Assembly (NCBI GenBank): GCA_045585875.1
Contig: JAZMZH010000081.1
Coordinates: forward strand, 1-39,532
From: JAVBQJ01 sp045585875
GTDB taxonomy: Bacteria; Verrucomicrobiota; Lentisphaeria; Victivallales; Victivallaceae
Length of the DNA: 39,532 nucleotides
Direction: 5' to 3'
Shown here: in pieces, positions 15,311-23,310 of the stretch
Position numbering within the stretch: position 1 is the stretch's first letter
How the letters are laid out: each line of letters opens with the position of its first letter
Position numbers and translations under genes: made by a program
Notes under the pieces: model-generated
Databases searched by the model: none
Told to the model about the DNA's origin: nothing
What the model saw: only the letters and a program-made list of their open reading frames with translations

Positions 15311-17158
15311 TCAGCCGATCCGCTTCAGAAACACCAGTTCGGCCCGCCACCGGGCAAGATGATTATGGGGTTTCAGCGCGATCTTCAGGCCGTTTTTCAT
15401 GATTTCGGCGCCGGTGCGTTCCCCGTCCCCGGTCCGGTACCGGGCGTCGTCGGTCAGCTCCAGCGGATAAACGGTGCGGGAGCGGACCTGATGGTGTCCG
15501 GTGTACTGGACCATGAGGATGGCGTCGCCGTCGTACGCCAACTCCAGCACCAGTAAACCGGACCTGTGAATCAGGCTGTATCCGGAGGCTTTTGCCAGCA
15601 TCCGGCGATTTTCCTTGAAGAGCCGCACGTATCTGGCCGCAAGCGCACGATTTTCCGGCGAGAGGCCGGCCGGACTGCCGGTAAACCCGTACATGCCGCC
15701 GGTGAAATTGGCGCAGAGGAGGGATTCCATGTCGACGCCCTCGAATTCATCCCAGGTCCCGCCCCTCGGCGTGATCACCGGCCTGACCCCGCCGCCGTAA
15801 AAGGGCACTTCCTCCTCCAGCTGGCGGAAACACGCCCACCGCATGATCTTCCCCGGCGGCATGCGCAGCCAGAATCCGGCGATGATTTCATTCACCTCGA
15901 AAGGCTGGACGTTGTCGGTGGGAAACATGATGTCGAAGTGCTTCAGCGCCTCCAGATCGTTCCTCATGCCGCCGCTGGCGCAGCACTCGATGAACACCTC
16001 CGGCCGCAGAGCCCGGATTTCGTCCAGCAGCCGGTAAAACCGGGTCTGATAGCGGTTGTGCGAGGTCAGGGAGTCGTCAAAGCCCAGCCATCCGTTCATA
16101 TCGGTTTTCAGATAGACCAGGCCGTAGGCGTCGATGAGGCGCAGAAAAGTCTGCTTCTGGTACGCGTAAGCCTCCGGCAGTTCCAGACGCATCCGGCGAT
16201 TGCCGTTTCCGGTGTCCGCAAACCATTCGGGATGCGCTTTCACCGCCGGCACGTTTTCGCGGAAGCGCTCGGGTTCGAGCCAGAGGCCGAAACCCAGTCC
16301 CGCCCGGCGGACCTCGTCCGCGAATTCCGCCATCCTGCCGTAAAAGGCGGAATCCCTGCGCTCCTCCCAGCAGCCGGTGCAGAGCCCCCAGTCCATGCCC
16401 TCGGCGCCGTACCATCCGGCATCGACGACGAAAACTTCGCAGCCGATTTCCCGGGCGGCGGCCAGCTCTTCCCTGAGATGGGACACGTCCAGCCGGTCAT
16501 AACGGTCGATCCAGGTGTTGTATTCCACCGGCGCCTGTTTTTCGGACATGGGCAGTTCGGCCATGAGGAAGCGGTGCAGTTCTCCTCCGGCTTTTCCGAA
16601 ATCGTCGAAGGGCTGGAGGATGACCTCGGGGAGCTTCCAGCTTTCTCCGGGAGCAAGCGGATAATCCAGAAATTCGTCGGAGATGCCGAGGTCCGCAACC
16701 ACCGGCAGTTCGTTGTTGCTGCCTCCGAAGATCGGCCGGACGGAAATGCTCCAGTCGCCCGCCGGCAGCAGGTGGAGGGCCGTCCCGTGAGCATCGTCCA
16801 GGGACCTCAGGGCGACAAAAGGCGTGTTGCCGGAGGTGGTGCGGCCGCTGATATGCCCCAGCAGCACGCCCCGGCCCTCCAGCGGCTGCCAGGAGCCGGT
16901 ATTTTCTTCGGACCATTGACTGAACTGGGCGAAGCACTCATAACTCCCGGGAGGGAATACGACGCTGACCGAGGCCCGGCGGAAACGGAGCTCCTCCCCG
17001 GAGGTGTTGACGATCACCGGGGCGAGCAGGCGGATGCCGCCGCGCTCCCGGACTTCGCACTCCACCCGGAACCGCCCGGGCGAATCTCCGCCGGGCAGAG
17101 GGGTGAGTTCCGGTTTGCCGTTGCAGAAAGTCCGCAGAAACAGATTGACTTCGATCAT
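15311..17158 (-). CDS. Alpha-galactosidase, glycoside hydrolase family 36
   Basis: This 615-residue enzyme should release alpha-linked galactose from oligosaccharides such as melibiose or raffinose. The N-terminal beta-sandwich is followed by a TIM barrel with family blocks EYNTWIDRYD, GCEVFVVDAGWYG and GFGLWLEPERF. The probable nucleophile Asp is in LKTDMNGW near residue 353. ECCASGGMRND follows, and the probable acid/base Asp is in FPTDNVQPFE near residue 414. It is about 100 residues shorter than the large GH36 enzymes, mainly at the N terminus. No signal peptide is seen, so it acts in the cytoplasm. AAGGAG lies six bases before the ATG. It has its own near-consensus promoter and converges with the DUF6259 gene. 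Confidence 0.88.
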   Translation of the reverse strand: MIEVNLFLRTFCNGKPELTPLPGGDSPGRFRVECEVRERGGIRLLAPVIVNTSGEELRFRRASVSVVFPPGSYECFAQFSQWSEENTGSWQPLEGRGVLLGHISGRTTSGNTPFVALRSLDDAHGTALHLLPAGDWSISVRPIFGGSNNELPVVADLGISDEFLDYPLAPGESWKLPEVILQPFDDFGKAGGELHRFLMAELPMSEKQAPVEYNTWIDRYDRLDVSHLREELAAAREIGCEVFVVDAGWYGAEGMDWGLCTGCWEERRDSAFYGRMAEFADEVRRAGLGFGLWLEPERFRENVPAVKAHPEWFADTGNGNRRMRLELPEAYAYQKQTFLRLIDAYGLVYLKTDMNGWLGFDDSLTSHNRYQTRFYRLLDEIRALRPEVFIECCASGGMRNDLEALKHFDIMFPTDNVQPFEVNEIIAGFWLRMPPGKIMRWACFRQLEEEVPFYGGGVRPVITPRGGTWDEFEGVDMESLLCANFTGGMYGFTGSPAGLSPENRALAARYVRLFKENRRMLAKASGYSLIHRSGLLVLELAYDGDAILMVQYTGHHQVRSRTVYPLELTDDARYRTGDGERTGAEIMKNGLKIALKPHNHLARWRAELVFLKRIG

Positions 17159-17193
17159 CGCGATCTCCTTTCCGTCATTTTTTTACAACGGAT

Positions 17194-17222
17194 AAAATAC
17201 CCGTCCGTCACGGCGATGTCAA
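17194..17222 (-). promoter_or_regulatory. Strong promoter of the GH36 gene
   Basis: A perfect TTGACA (17217-17222) and TATTTT (17194-17199) lie 17 bases apart on the minus strand, with a start site predicted near 17187. It is the only perfect -35 box among the promoters listed here. Confidence 0.8.
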
Positions 17223-17296
17223 TAGGAGAGAAACGATGAAAAATTGCATGAAGTCACAGAAATCATGTGTTTTCGGGCCGGAGGGGCGGGGTCGGT

Positions 17297-18652
17297 TCAG
17301 CGGGTGATGTTGCGCACCCACCGGTATTGCCGGTGATGGAGGATGACCCACGGCACCTTGCCCACTTCGTCCAGGCAGGTGCAGGCGTAGACGGCCCACA
17401 CCGGCAGATGAAAATAAAAGGCTCCCGAAAAGGCGCAGGGCAGGGCGATCCCCCACATGCAGACGATCAGACTGTAGAAGTCGAAGAGGGTGTCGCCTCC
17501 CGCGGAAAAGATTCCGTTTATGACGACGGTGCAGACGCAGCGCCCGACCATGTAGACCGAGAGGACGAGAAACATTTCGATCATATAGGTCCGGGCGGTT
17601 TCGCTCAGCACCATGAAGCGGGACACGGCCGGTATCGTCGCCAGCACCGCCGCCGCGCAGACCGCCCCGATCATAAAGGAAATCACCATGAGCCGGTCCC
17701 CGTATTTCCGGCCCTGCTCCAGACGTCCGGCCCCCAGTTCGTTGCCGATGATGATCCCGGCCGCGCCGGAACAGCCGTTGCACAGACTGCACAGCAGGTC
17801 CCGCACCACCGCCGCTATGGAGTTGGCGGCGGCGGCGTCCGGTCCCAGATGTCCCATGATGGCGGTATAGGCGGTGAAACCGGTCCCCCACAGCAGCCAG
17901 GCTCCCAGGATCGGCAGGGTGTAGCGGAGGAAATCCCGGTTCAGGAGCCGGTTTCGCTCGATGACGTCCCGGAGGCGGAGCCGGACGAAATCTTTTTCCA
18001 GGGAGGAGCCCACGCACCATAAGAGCTCCGCCACCCGGGCGGCGACGGTGGCCAGCGCCGCTCCCCGCACTCCCATGGCCGGTATTCCGAAGAGGCCGAA
18101 GATGAAGATGCCGTTGAGGAGGATGTTCAGCACCACCGCGCCGGTGCTGATGATCGCCGACCGGGGGACGTGTCCGCTGACCTTCATGATGCCCAGATAA
18201 CACTGGGAGAAGCCGGTCAGCAGGTAGGACCAGGAGGCGATTTTCAGGTATTCCGCGCCGATGCGCACCAGCTCCGGATCGTGGGCGAAAATGCGCATGA
18301 GCTGCTCGGGGAAGAAAAAGCATCCGGCCCAGAAGCATACGCTGACCGCCGTCGCGTGGCGGATGCCGATGCCGAAGATCTTTCCCGTAACCTCCCGGTC
18401 GCCTTTGCCCCAGTACTGGACGCCCATCACGCCGATGCCGGAAACGATGGCCCAGAGGATGGTGTTTTGCACGAACTGGATCTGGGTGGCGAGGGAAACC
18501 GCGGCCATGTCGTTCTGATTTGCGGCTCCCAGCATGACCGCGTCCGCGGCGGCCACCAGGGCCAGCATCAGGGACTGGAGGGTGATGGGTATGGTCAGAC
18601 CGGCGAGGCGGCGGTTGAACTGCCGGTCGTGAAAGATTTCATAAAGGATCAT
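17297..18652 (-). CDS. MATE-family multidrug/cation efflux transporter
   Basis: This 451-residue inner-membrane protein has about 12 hydrophobic helices arranged as two related halves, as in MATE pumps that expel drugs or metabolites in exchange for Na+ or H+. Typical stretches are the N-terminal LTIPITLQSLMLALVAAADAVMLG, GVQYWGKGDREV after helix 2, and the second-half counterpart GIIIGNELGAGRLEQGRKYGDRL. The ATG at 18652 is chosen because it matches the family's N terminus and lies behind a promoter; no strong ribosome site is visible. The substrate is unknown. It lies next to sugar-use genes but has its own promoter, and the GH36 gene downstream has a separate one. Confidence 0.88.
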   Translation of the reverse strand: MILYEIFHDRQFNRRLAGLTIPITLQSLMLALVAAADAVMLGAANQNDMAAVSLATQIQFVQNTILWAIVSGIGVMGVQYWGKGDREVTGKIFGIGIRHATAVSVCFWAGCFFFPEQLMRIFAHDPELVRIGAEYLKIASWSYLLTGFSQCYLGIMKVSGHVPRSAIISTGAVVLNILLNGIFIFGLFGIPAMGVRGAALATVAARVAELLWCVGSSLEKDFVRLRLRDVIERNRLLNRDFLRYTLPILGAWLLWGTGFTAYTAIMGHLGPDAAAANSIAAVVRDLLCSLCNGCSGAAGIIIGNELGAGRLEQGRKYGDRLMVISFMIGAVCAAAVLATIPAVSRFMVLSETARTYMIEMFLVLSVYMVGRCVCTVVINGIFSAGGDTLFDFYSLIVCMWGIALPCAFSGAFYFHLPVWAVYACTCLDEVGKVPWVILHHRQYRWVRNITR

Positions 18653-18708
18653 GGTCGGGTGCTGTTCACACCGGATGCTTCCCGGCGAAAAGTTTCGGAT
18701 GACCGGAT

Positions 18709-18737
18709 AATATACCGCCGAAGCCGTCGGGAAGCAA
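18709..18737 (-). promoter_or_regulatory. Promoter of the MATE gene
   Basis: TTGCTT (18732-18737), 17 bases, TATATT (18709-18714) on the minus strand. It is back to back with the promoter of the SDR gene. Confidence 0.7.
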
Positions 18738-18768
18738 ACCGGCGGCGAAACAAAAATCAAAAATTTTA

Positions 18769-18797
18769 TTGGAAGTGTCCGCAAAAAGTGATATATT
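18769..18797 (+). promoter_or_regulatory. Promoter of the SDR gene
   Basis: TTGGAA (18769-18774), 17 bases, TATATT (18792-18797). It lies in the 198-base divergent gap between the MATE and SDR genes. Confidence 0.7.
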
Positions 18798-18850
18798 ATC
18801 CCGATGCCGCCCCGGTTACGGCGGCACCGTTCATAAAAAGGAGCCGGATC

Positions 18851-19774
18851 ATGAAAATATTGCTTATGGGCGGCAGCGGATGGCTGGGGCACCACATCGC
18901 GCTCAGGCTTGCCGCGGAAAACCGCGACGTCACGATTCTCAGCCGGGGACGCAAACCGACCTTTCAGGACGCCGTTTCGGAGCTGCCGTCCGTCATTGCC
19001 GACAAGGAGGACGAGGCCGCCATGCGGCAGGTCTTCGGCGTCCGCTACACCCATGTCATCGACACGGTCCCGACGGAGAAATCCATCGCGCTGGTGCACA
19101 AGTACGCGGCCGGACTGCGGCACTACCTCCACTGCAGCTCCACCGGGGGCTACGCGCCGCCGGAATTCATCCCATGCAACGAAACGGCTCATTACAAAGG
19201 ATTTGCTCCCGGCACCGGCTGGGATCAGAAGCGGATCGTGGACAATCTGGTGATGGCGCTCTGCCGTGAGCACGGTTTCCCGGCCACGGTGATCCGGCCC
19301 AGCTGCATTACCGGTCCGGGGATGCTCCCGCTGGACAATCTGGGCGGACGCCGCAGGGATTTCATCCCGGACATCCTGGCCGGAAAGACTCTGGATCTGC
19401 CGGAAAACGGCAAGGCCCTGCTCCACCCGGTCCATGTCCGCGATCTGGCATGCTCCTTCGCCCTGGCCATGGATCGTCCGGAGCGCTCCGTGGGGCAGGT
19501 CTACAACATCTGTCTCGGGTACGCGGTCACGCTCAACCGTTATCTGGAAATCACCGCCGCCGCGCTGGGGCGCAGGCCGGTGATCCATTATATGAGCGTG
19601 GAGGAGATGCTGGCGAAGTACGGCGACCGGATCGATCCCGTCGGGTTGAGATTTCTGGCCGAGCACATGTGCTTCAGCATTGAAAAGGCGGCTTCGGATC
19701 TGGGCTACCGCCCCTCGATGAGCACCGAGGAAGCCATCGCGGAAACCGCGCTCTGGGCCGCCGGGCTCCGGTGA
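18851..19774 (+). CDS. Atypical short-chain dehydrogenase / NAD-dependent epimerase family protein
   Basis: This 307-residue cytosolic protein has an N-terminal Rossmann motif, GGSGWLGHH (about residues 7-15), then TILSRGR, where the arginine may favour NADP. YLHCSSTGGYAP matches the family's serine strand, and VIRPSCITGPG its nucleotide-sugar region. The usual YxxxK catalytic pair seems altered: the lysine in GWDQKRIVDN is preceded four positions earlier by glycine. That fits an atypical SDR, like the CSP41 group, with a binding or isomerase role. AAGGAG lies eight bases before the ATG. The EI24-like gene follows closely. The reaction is unknown. Confidence 0.75.
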   Translation: MKILLMGGSGWLGHHIALRLAAENRDVTILSRGRKPTFQDAVSELPSVIADKEDEAAMRQVFGVRYTHVIDTVPTEKSIALVHKYAAGLRHYLHCSSTGGYAPPEFIPCNETAHYKGFAPGTGWDQKRIVDNLVMALCREHGFPATVIRPSCITGPGMLPLDNLGGRRRDFIPDILAGKTLDLPENGKALLHPVHVRDLACSFALAMDRPERSVGQVYNICLGYAVTLNRYLEITAAALGRRPVIHYMSVEEMLAKYGDRIDPVGLRFLAEHMCFSIEKAASDLGYRPSMSTEEAIAETALWAAGLR

Positions 19775-19815
19775 AGCAGCGGGCCGCGGAGACCGACCGG
19801 GAAAGGGGGGAGCGC

Positions 19816-20556
19816 ATGTTCAGGGATTTCCGCATCGGCGCCGGATACGTCTTTGCCGGCATCCGGGAGTTTTACCGGGACGGCAGGGCCTGGCGGTACG
19901 CCCTCATGCCCTTTTGCATCATGCTGCCGGTTTACGTCCTCGTATTCTGGATGGCGCTCCATCTGGCGGGGGAAGCCGCGGGTTTTCTGCAGGAGATTTC
20001 CGGGCGGCTCCCGCAATGGCTCGCATGGATCGGCGGGCTGCTCGGCGGGCTGGTCCGAATCCTGGGCTTTGCCGCCGGATGTCTGGTGCTGGGAAGCACG
20101 ATGAGCGCCTTTTATCAGGTGACCGGAGGATTGTTTTTTGACGCGCTGGCGGGATATTACGAGCAGCGGAAATTCGGCACCGCGCCCCGCCGGGCGGGGT
20201 TCGCCGCCAATTGGAAATACGCGTGGGATTCGCTGTGCTTCGGACTCGCCGTCACCGGCATGTTTCTGCTGCTGTTCGCCGCCGGTATTTTTCTGCCGGT
20301 CGTCGGTCAGGTGCTGAGCGTCGCCGTCATGGGATACTTCATGGGGGTGTCATGCATGATCGCCTCCGGCTTCAACAATGGGTTTTCCGTATCCGAAGTG
20401 AAAAGACAGGCCGGCGGCAGACGGGCCATGACGCTGGGGTTCGGCGTCACGGCGTATCTGCTGCTCATGATCCCCTTTGCCGCGGTGTTTCTCCTGCCGG
20501 GGTTTGTCCTCGGCGGCAGCGGGATGTTTCGCCTCGAAATCCAAAACCCCCGATGA
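19816..20556 (+). CDS. EI24/CysZ-like integral membrane protein
   Basis: This 246-residue protein has about four to six hydrophobic segments. It resembles the EI24 domain family, which includes the sulfate permease CysZ. Typical features are an early GAGYVFAGIREFYRDG segment before the first helix (about residues 27-50 of this reading), a long hydrophobic pair around GGLLGGLVRILGFAAGC, and a late FNNGF/KRQAGG turn. The start at 19816 is preferred because a run of G with GGAG lies just before the ATG. A GTG at 19771 would overlap the SDR stop codon and add 15 charged residues. Co-transcription with the SDR gene is likely either way. The substrate is unknown; no cysteine-synthesis genes lie nearby. 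Confidence 0.7.
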   Translation: MFRDFRIGAGYVFAGIREFYRDGRAWRYALMPFCIMLPVYVLVFWMALHLAGEAAGFLQEISGRLPQWLAWIGGLLGGLVRILGFAAGCLVLGSTMSAFYQVTGGLFFDALAGYYEQRKFGTAPRRAGFAANWKYAWDSLCFGLAVTGMFLLLFAAGIFLPVVGQVLSVAVMGYFMGVSCMIASGFNNGFSVSEVKRQAGGRRAMTLGFGVTAYLLLMIPFAAVFLLPGFVLGGSGMFRLEIQNPR

Positions 20557-20608
20557 CGCGATCCCGCGCCGCCGGGGGCAATGCCGATGATGGGAAACCG
20601 GGAGCGGA

Positions 20609-21262
20609 TCACTCGATTTTTTCGATGAAAACGCCCCGGAAATCCTTGAGCAGACGTACCAGATTGGCATCGCTTTCGTGGTTCTGCTCGTAGATCATGA
20701 TCTTGACCCGCAGACGCTTGCCGTCGGCGGTGTCCGCCACCGAACAATTCAGCACCTGGCAGTTGCGGTCGTTCAGGGCCGCCGTGATCTTGACCAGATC
20801 CGAAGGATGCGAGGTGGTGAAGACCAGCTGGGTGTTTTTGGAGTTGAATCGATGGAAGATCCGCTGCAGCGCCTCCAGTCCCAGCAGGGCGAAAAGCGTC
20901 GCCACCGAGCCGAGGATATACAGGCCGCCGCCGATGGCCATGCCGATGCCGGCCGCCACCCACAGACCCGCCGCAGTGGTCAGCCCCCGCACGAACTGCT
21001 TCTGCATCATGATCGTGCCGGCGCCGATGAAGCCGATGCCGCTGACGATCTGCGCCGCCACCCGGCTGGCGTCGAATTCCGCCGCGCCGGAGAAGCCGTA
21101 CTGCGAAACCATCATGATCAGACAACTTCCCAGCGCCACCAGAAAATGCGTTCGCATCCCGGCTTCCTTGGCCCGGTAGGCCCGCTCCATACCGATCAGG
21201 GTGCCCAGCAGCCCCGCCATTGCCAGCCGCCCGATGCTGATCCATGTCATTGTCATTTCCAT
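20609..21262 (-). CDS. MgtC/SapB-family membrane protein
   Basis: This 217-residue protein has the MgtC membrane domain in its first 130 or so residues, about four to five helices. The conserved blocks are GTLIGMERAYRAKEAGMRTH, SGIGFIGAGTIM and RGLTTAAGLWVAAGIGMA. A C-terminal soluble part (about residues 140-217) resembles an ACT-like domain. MgtC proteins are tied to magnesium shortage and inhibit the F-type ATP synthase in Salmonella; other members have no clear role. AGGAG lies eight bases before the ATG. It begins 55 bases after mnmA and ends the minus-strand run led by bamA. Confidence 0.92.
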   Translation of the reverse strand: MEMTMTWISIGRLAMAGLLGTLIGMERAYRAKEAGMRTHFLVALGSCLIMMVSQYGFSGAAEFDASRVAAQIVSGIGFIGAGTIMMQKQFVRGLTTAAGLWVAAGIGMAIGGGLYILGSVATLFALLGLEALQRIFHRFNSKNTQLVFTTSHPSDLVKITAALNDRNCQVLNCSVADTADGKRLRVKIMIYEQNHESDANLVRLLKDFRGVFIEKIE

Positions 21263-21317
21263 AAACGATTCTCCTCTCGCCTCCGGCCGCGGACCATTCC
21301 GCGGACCGTTTGTTCGT

Positions 21318-22379
21318 CTATTGCCGCACAGTCCCGCGGAACTGTCCGGTTATGATCCCTCCGGCCAGCAGCTGCCGGCCGCGATAAAATGCCGCCACCT
21401 GCCCCGGCGCCGGGCGTACCGCGGGGGCCGACAGCCGGATCACGGCGCGGCCGCCCGCCAGCACCTGCCAGTCCGCCGTCAGCGGACGCTGACGGTACCG
21501 GAACTGCACTTCTCCGGATCGCTCTTCAAAAGCGCTCCGGTCCAGGATGTTCAGAGCTTCCACGCCGACCTCGTCCGTCATAAGATCCCGCCGGTCGGTG
21601 CTGAGCACCACCCGGTTTCGCACCGGGTCCAGCTCGGTCACATACGCGGGGCTCCCCATGGCCACTCCCAGGCCCTTGCGCTGGCCGATGGTGTAGTATT
21701 CCAGTCCCCGGTGCCGTCCCAGCATCCGGCCTCCGGTGTCGGTGATCTCGCCGGGGCGTCCCGAAGTTTCCGGGAAAAGCTTCGCCAAAGTCTCCGGGAA
21801 GCTCAATCCGGAGGCGGCCGCGCAGACATCCTGGCTCTCCCTGCGGGCCGCCTGTTTCCCGAGGCCCTCGCAGTCGGCGATCCGCCGCACGTCATCCTTG
21901 GTCATTTCCCCCAGAGGCATCATGGCGTAATTCAGCGCTTCAAGGGGGGTAAGCGCCAAAAAGTAAACCTGATTTTTGGCATCGTCCTCCCCGGCCCGGA
22001 CCCTGGTCACGCCCCGTTCCTTAAGCAGCTGCGCGTAATGACCGGTGGCCAGCGCTTCCGCCCCGCGGCTGCGGGCGTAATCCGCCAGGACCCCGAATTT
22101 GAAAAGCCGGTTGCACCTTGCGCAGGGATTGGGCGTGCGTCCGGCCAGATAATCCATACGGCCGCTGCGGAGAATCTCCGCCCGGAAGCGATCCCGGAGA
22201 TCCAGCACATCGCAGGGGATGCCCAGCGTCCGGGCCGCCGCCAGAGCGGCGGCGCCGTCGTCGCCGTTTCCGGTCAGCATGGTGACGGCTTCCACCCGGA
22301 ATCCCTTTTTCTGAAGCAGTCGGGCGGAGACTGCGCTGTCCACTCCTCCCGAGAGTGCGGTGATGACAAAACCGGCCAT
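21318..22379 (-). CDS. mnmA: tRNA-specific 2-thiouridylase MnmA
   Basis: This 353-residue cytosolic enzyme puts sulfur on uridine 34 of tRNAs for Lys, Glu and Gln. The ATP loop is ALSGGVDSAV (residues 8-17). Zinc or catalytic cysteines lie in RTPNPCARCN (Cys86, Cys89). ATGHYA and KNQVYFLA are conserved, and the persulfide-carrying cysteine is Cys186 in ESQDVC. The C-terminal beta domain contains YYTIGQRKGLG. The nadA gene ends seven bases upstream, so the two share a transcript. The protein is a few residues shorter than usual just after the ATP loop. Confidence 0.95.
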   Translation of the reverse strand: MAGFVITALSGGVDSAVSARLLQKKGFRVEAVTMLTGNGDDGAAALAAARTLGIPCDVLDLRDRFRAEILRSGRMDYLAGRTPNPCARCNRLFKFGVLADYARSRGAEALATGHYAQLLKERGVTRVRAGEDDAKNQVYFLALTPLEALNYAMMPLGEMTKDDVRRIADCEGLGKQAARRESQDVCAAASGLSFPETLAKLFPETSGRPGEITDTGGRMLGRHRGLEYYTIGQRKGLGVAMGSPAYVTELDPVRNRVVLSTDRRDLMTDEVGVEALNILDRSAFEERSGEVQFRYRQRPLTADWQVLAGGRAVIRLSAPAVRPAPGQVAAFYRGRQLLAGGIITGQFRGTVRQ

Positions 22380-22386
22380 AAGAAGA

Positions 22387-23292
22387 CTACCTCAGGGCCA
22401 GCATCCGTTCGATCGGCTGTCTGGCCTTCGCCATGATTTCAGGGGGGAGCGTCACCGGATATGTGCCGTTTTCGATGCTTTCGAGGAGCTTTTCAGGAGT
22501 GAAAAGCTTCATGTCGCGGCAGCAGAGGCAGTCCCCCGGGACCGCGAAGCCCTTGCCGGGATTTTCGCTCTGAAGCCGGGGCAGCAGCCCCCTCTCCGTG
22601 GCGATGATGAATCCCGGAGCGTCGAGTTCCTTCACCCGCTTGAGGATGCCCGCGGTGGAGAGGGCCTCGTCGCACAGCGCCACCACCTCCGGACGACATT
22701 CGGGATGGACCAGCACCGGCCAGCCCGGGTGTTCCTCCCGTGCCTTGAGAATATCTTCCGGACGGAGGGAGTCGTGCACCGGACAGCAGCCCGGCCAGAG
22801 TATGAACCGGCGGCCGGTGCGGCGCGAAATGTTGCCGCCGAGATTGGCGTCGGGGAGAAAGATCACCGGACGCTCTTCCGGGATCGAGGCGATCACTTTT
22901 TCCACATTCCCCGACGTGCAGCAGATGTCCACCTCGGCTTTGACCGCCGCAGAGGAGTTCACATAGCAGACGGCGCTGGCGTCGGGATGCTCCGCCCGCA
23001 GCCGCCGCACCGCGGAAGCGTCGGCCATTTCGGCCATGGGACAGCCGGACTCGGGCACCGGATGGAGCACTTCGGCCTCCGGCAGCAGCATCTTCACGGT
23101 CTCGGCCATGAAGCGCACACCGCAGACCACCACCCTTTCGGCGTCGGATCTGCGGGCTTCCAGGGCCAGCGCCAGGGAGTCGCCGACGATGTCCGCCGCC
23201 TGCTGGACGGCGAAATCGGTGTAGTTGTGGGCCAGCACCAGGATGCCGCGGCGGCGCTTGGCCTCGATGATTCGCTCGATGATCCCGTTCAT
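22387..23292 (-). CDS. nadA: Quinolinate synthase NadA
   Basis: This 301-residue iron-sulfur enzyme condenses iminoaspartate with dihydroxyacetone phosphate to quinolinate in de novo NAD synthesis. It carries LAHNYTDFAVQQAAD, VVCGVRFMAET (first cluster cysteine), CYVNSSAAVKAE with CCTSGN, ILWPGCCPVH (second cysteine), HPEC and GDCLCCRDM (third). All three cluster cysteines of the family are in place. The ATG at 23292 is preferred over TTG at 23301; a GGCGGGA stretch lies upstream. The bamA stop is 18 bases upstream. No nadB or nadC is present in this window. Confidence 0.94.
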   Translation of the reverse strand: MNGIIERIIEAKRRRGILVLAHNYTDFAVQQAADIVGDSLALALEARRSDAERVVVCGVRFMAETVKMLLPEAEVLHPVPESGCPMAEMADASAVRRLRAEHPDASAVCYVNSSAAVKAEVDICCTSGNVEKVIASIPEERPVIFLPDANLGGNISRRTGRRFILWPGCCPVHDSLRPEDILKAREEHPGWPVLVHPECRPEVVALCDEALSTAGILKRVKELDAPGFIIATERGLLPRLQSENPGKGFAVPGDCLCCRDMKLFTPEKLLESIENGTYPVTLPPEIMAKARQPIERMLALR

Positions 23293-23310
23293 GTTCGTCA
23301 ATCCCGCCGG

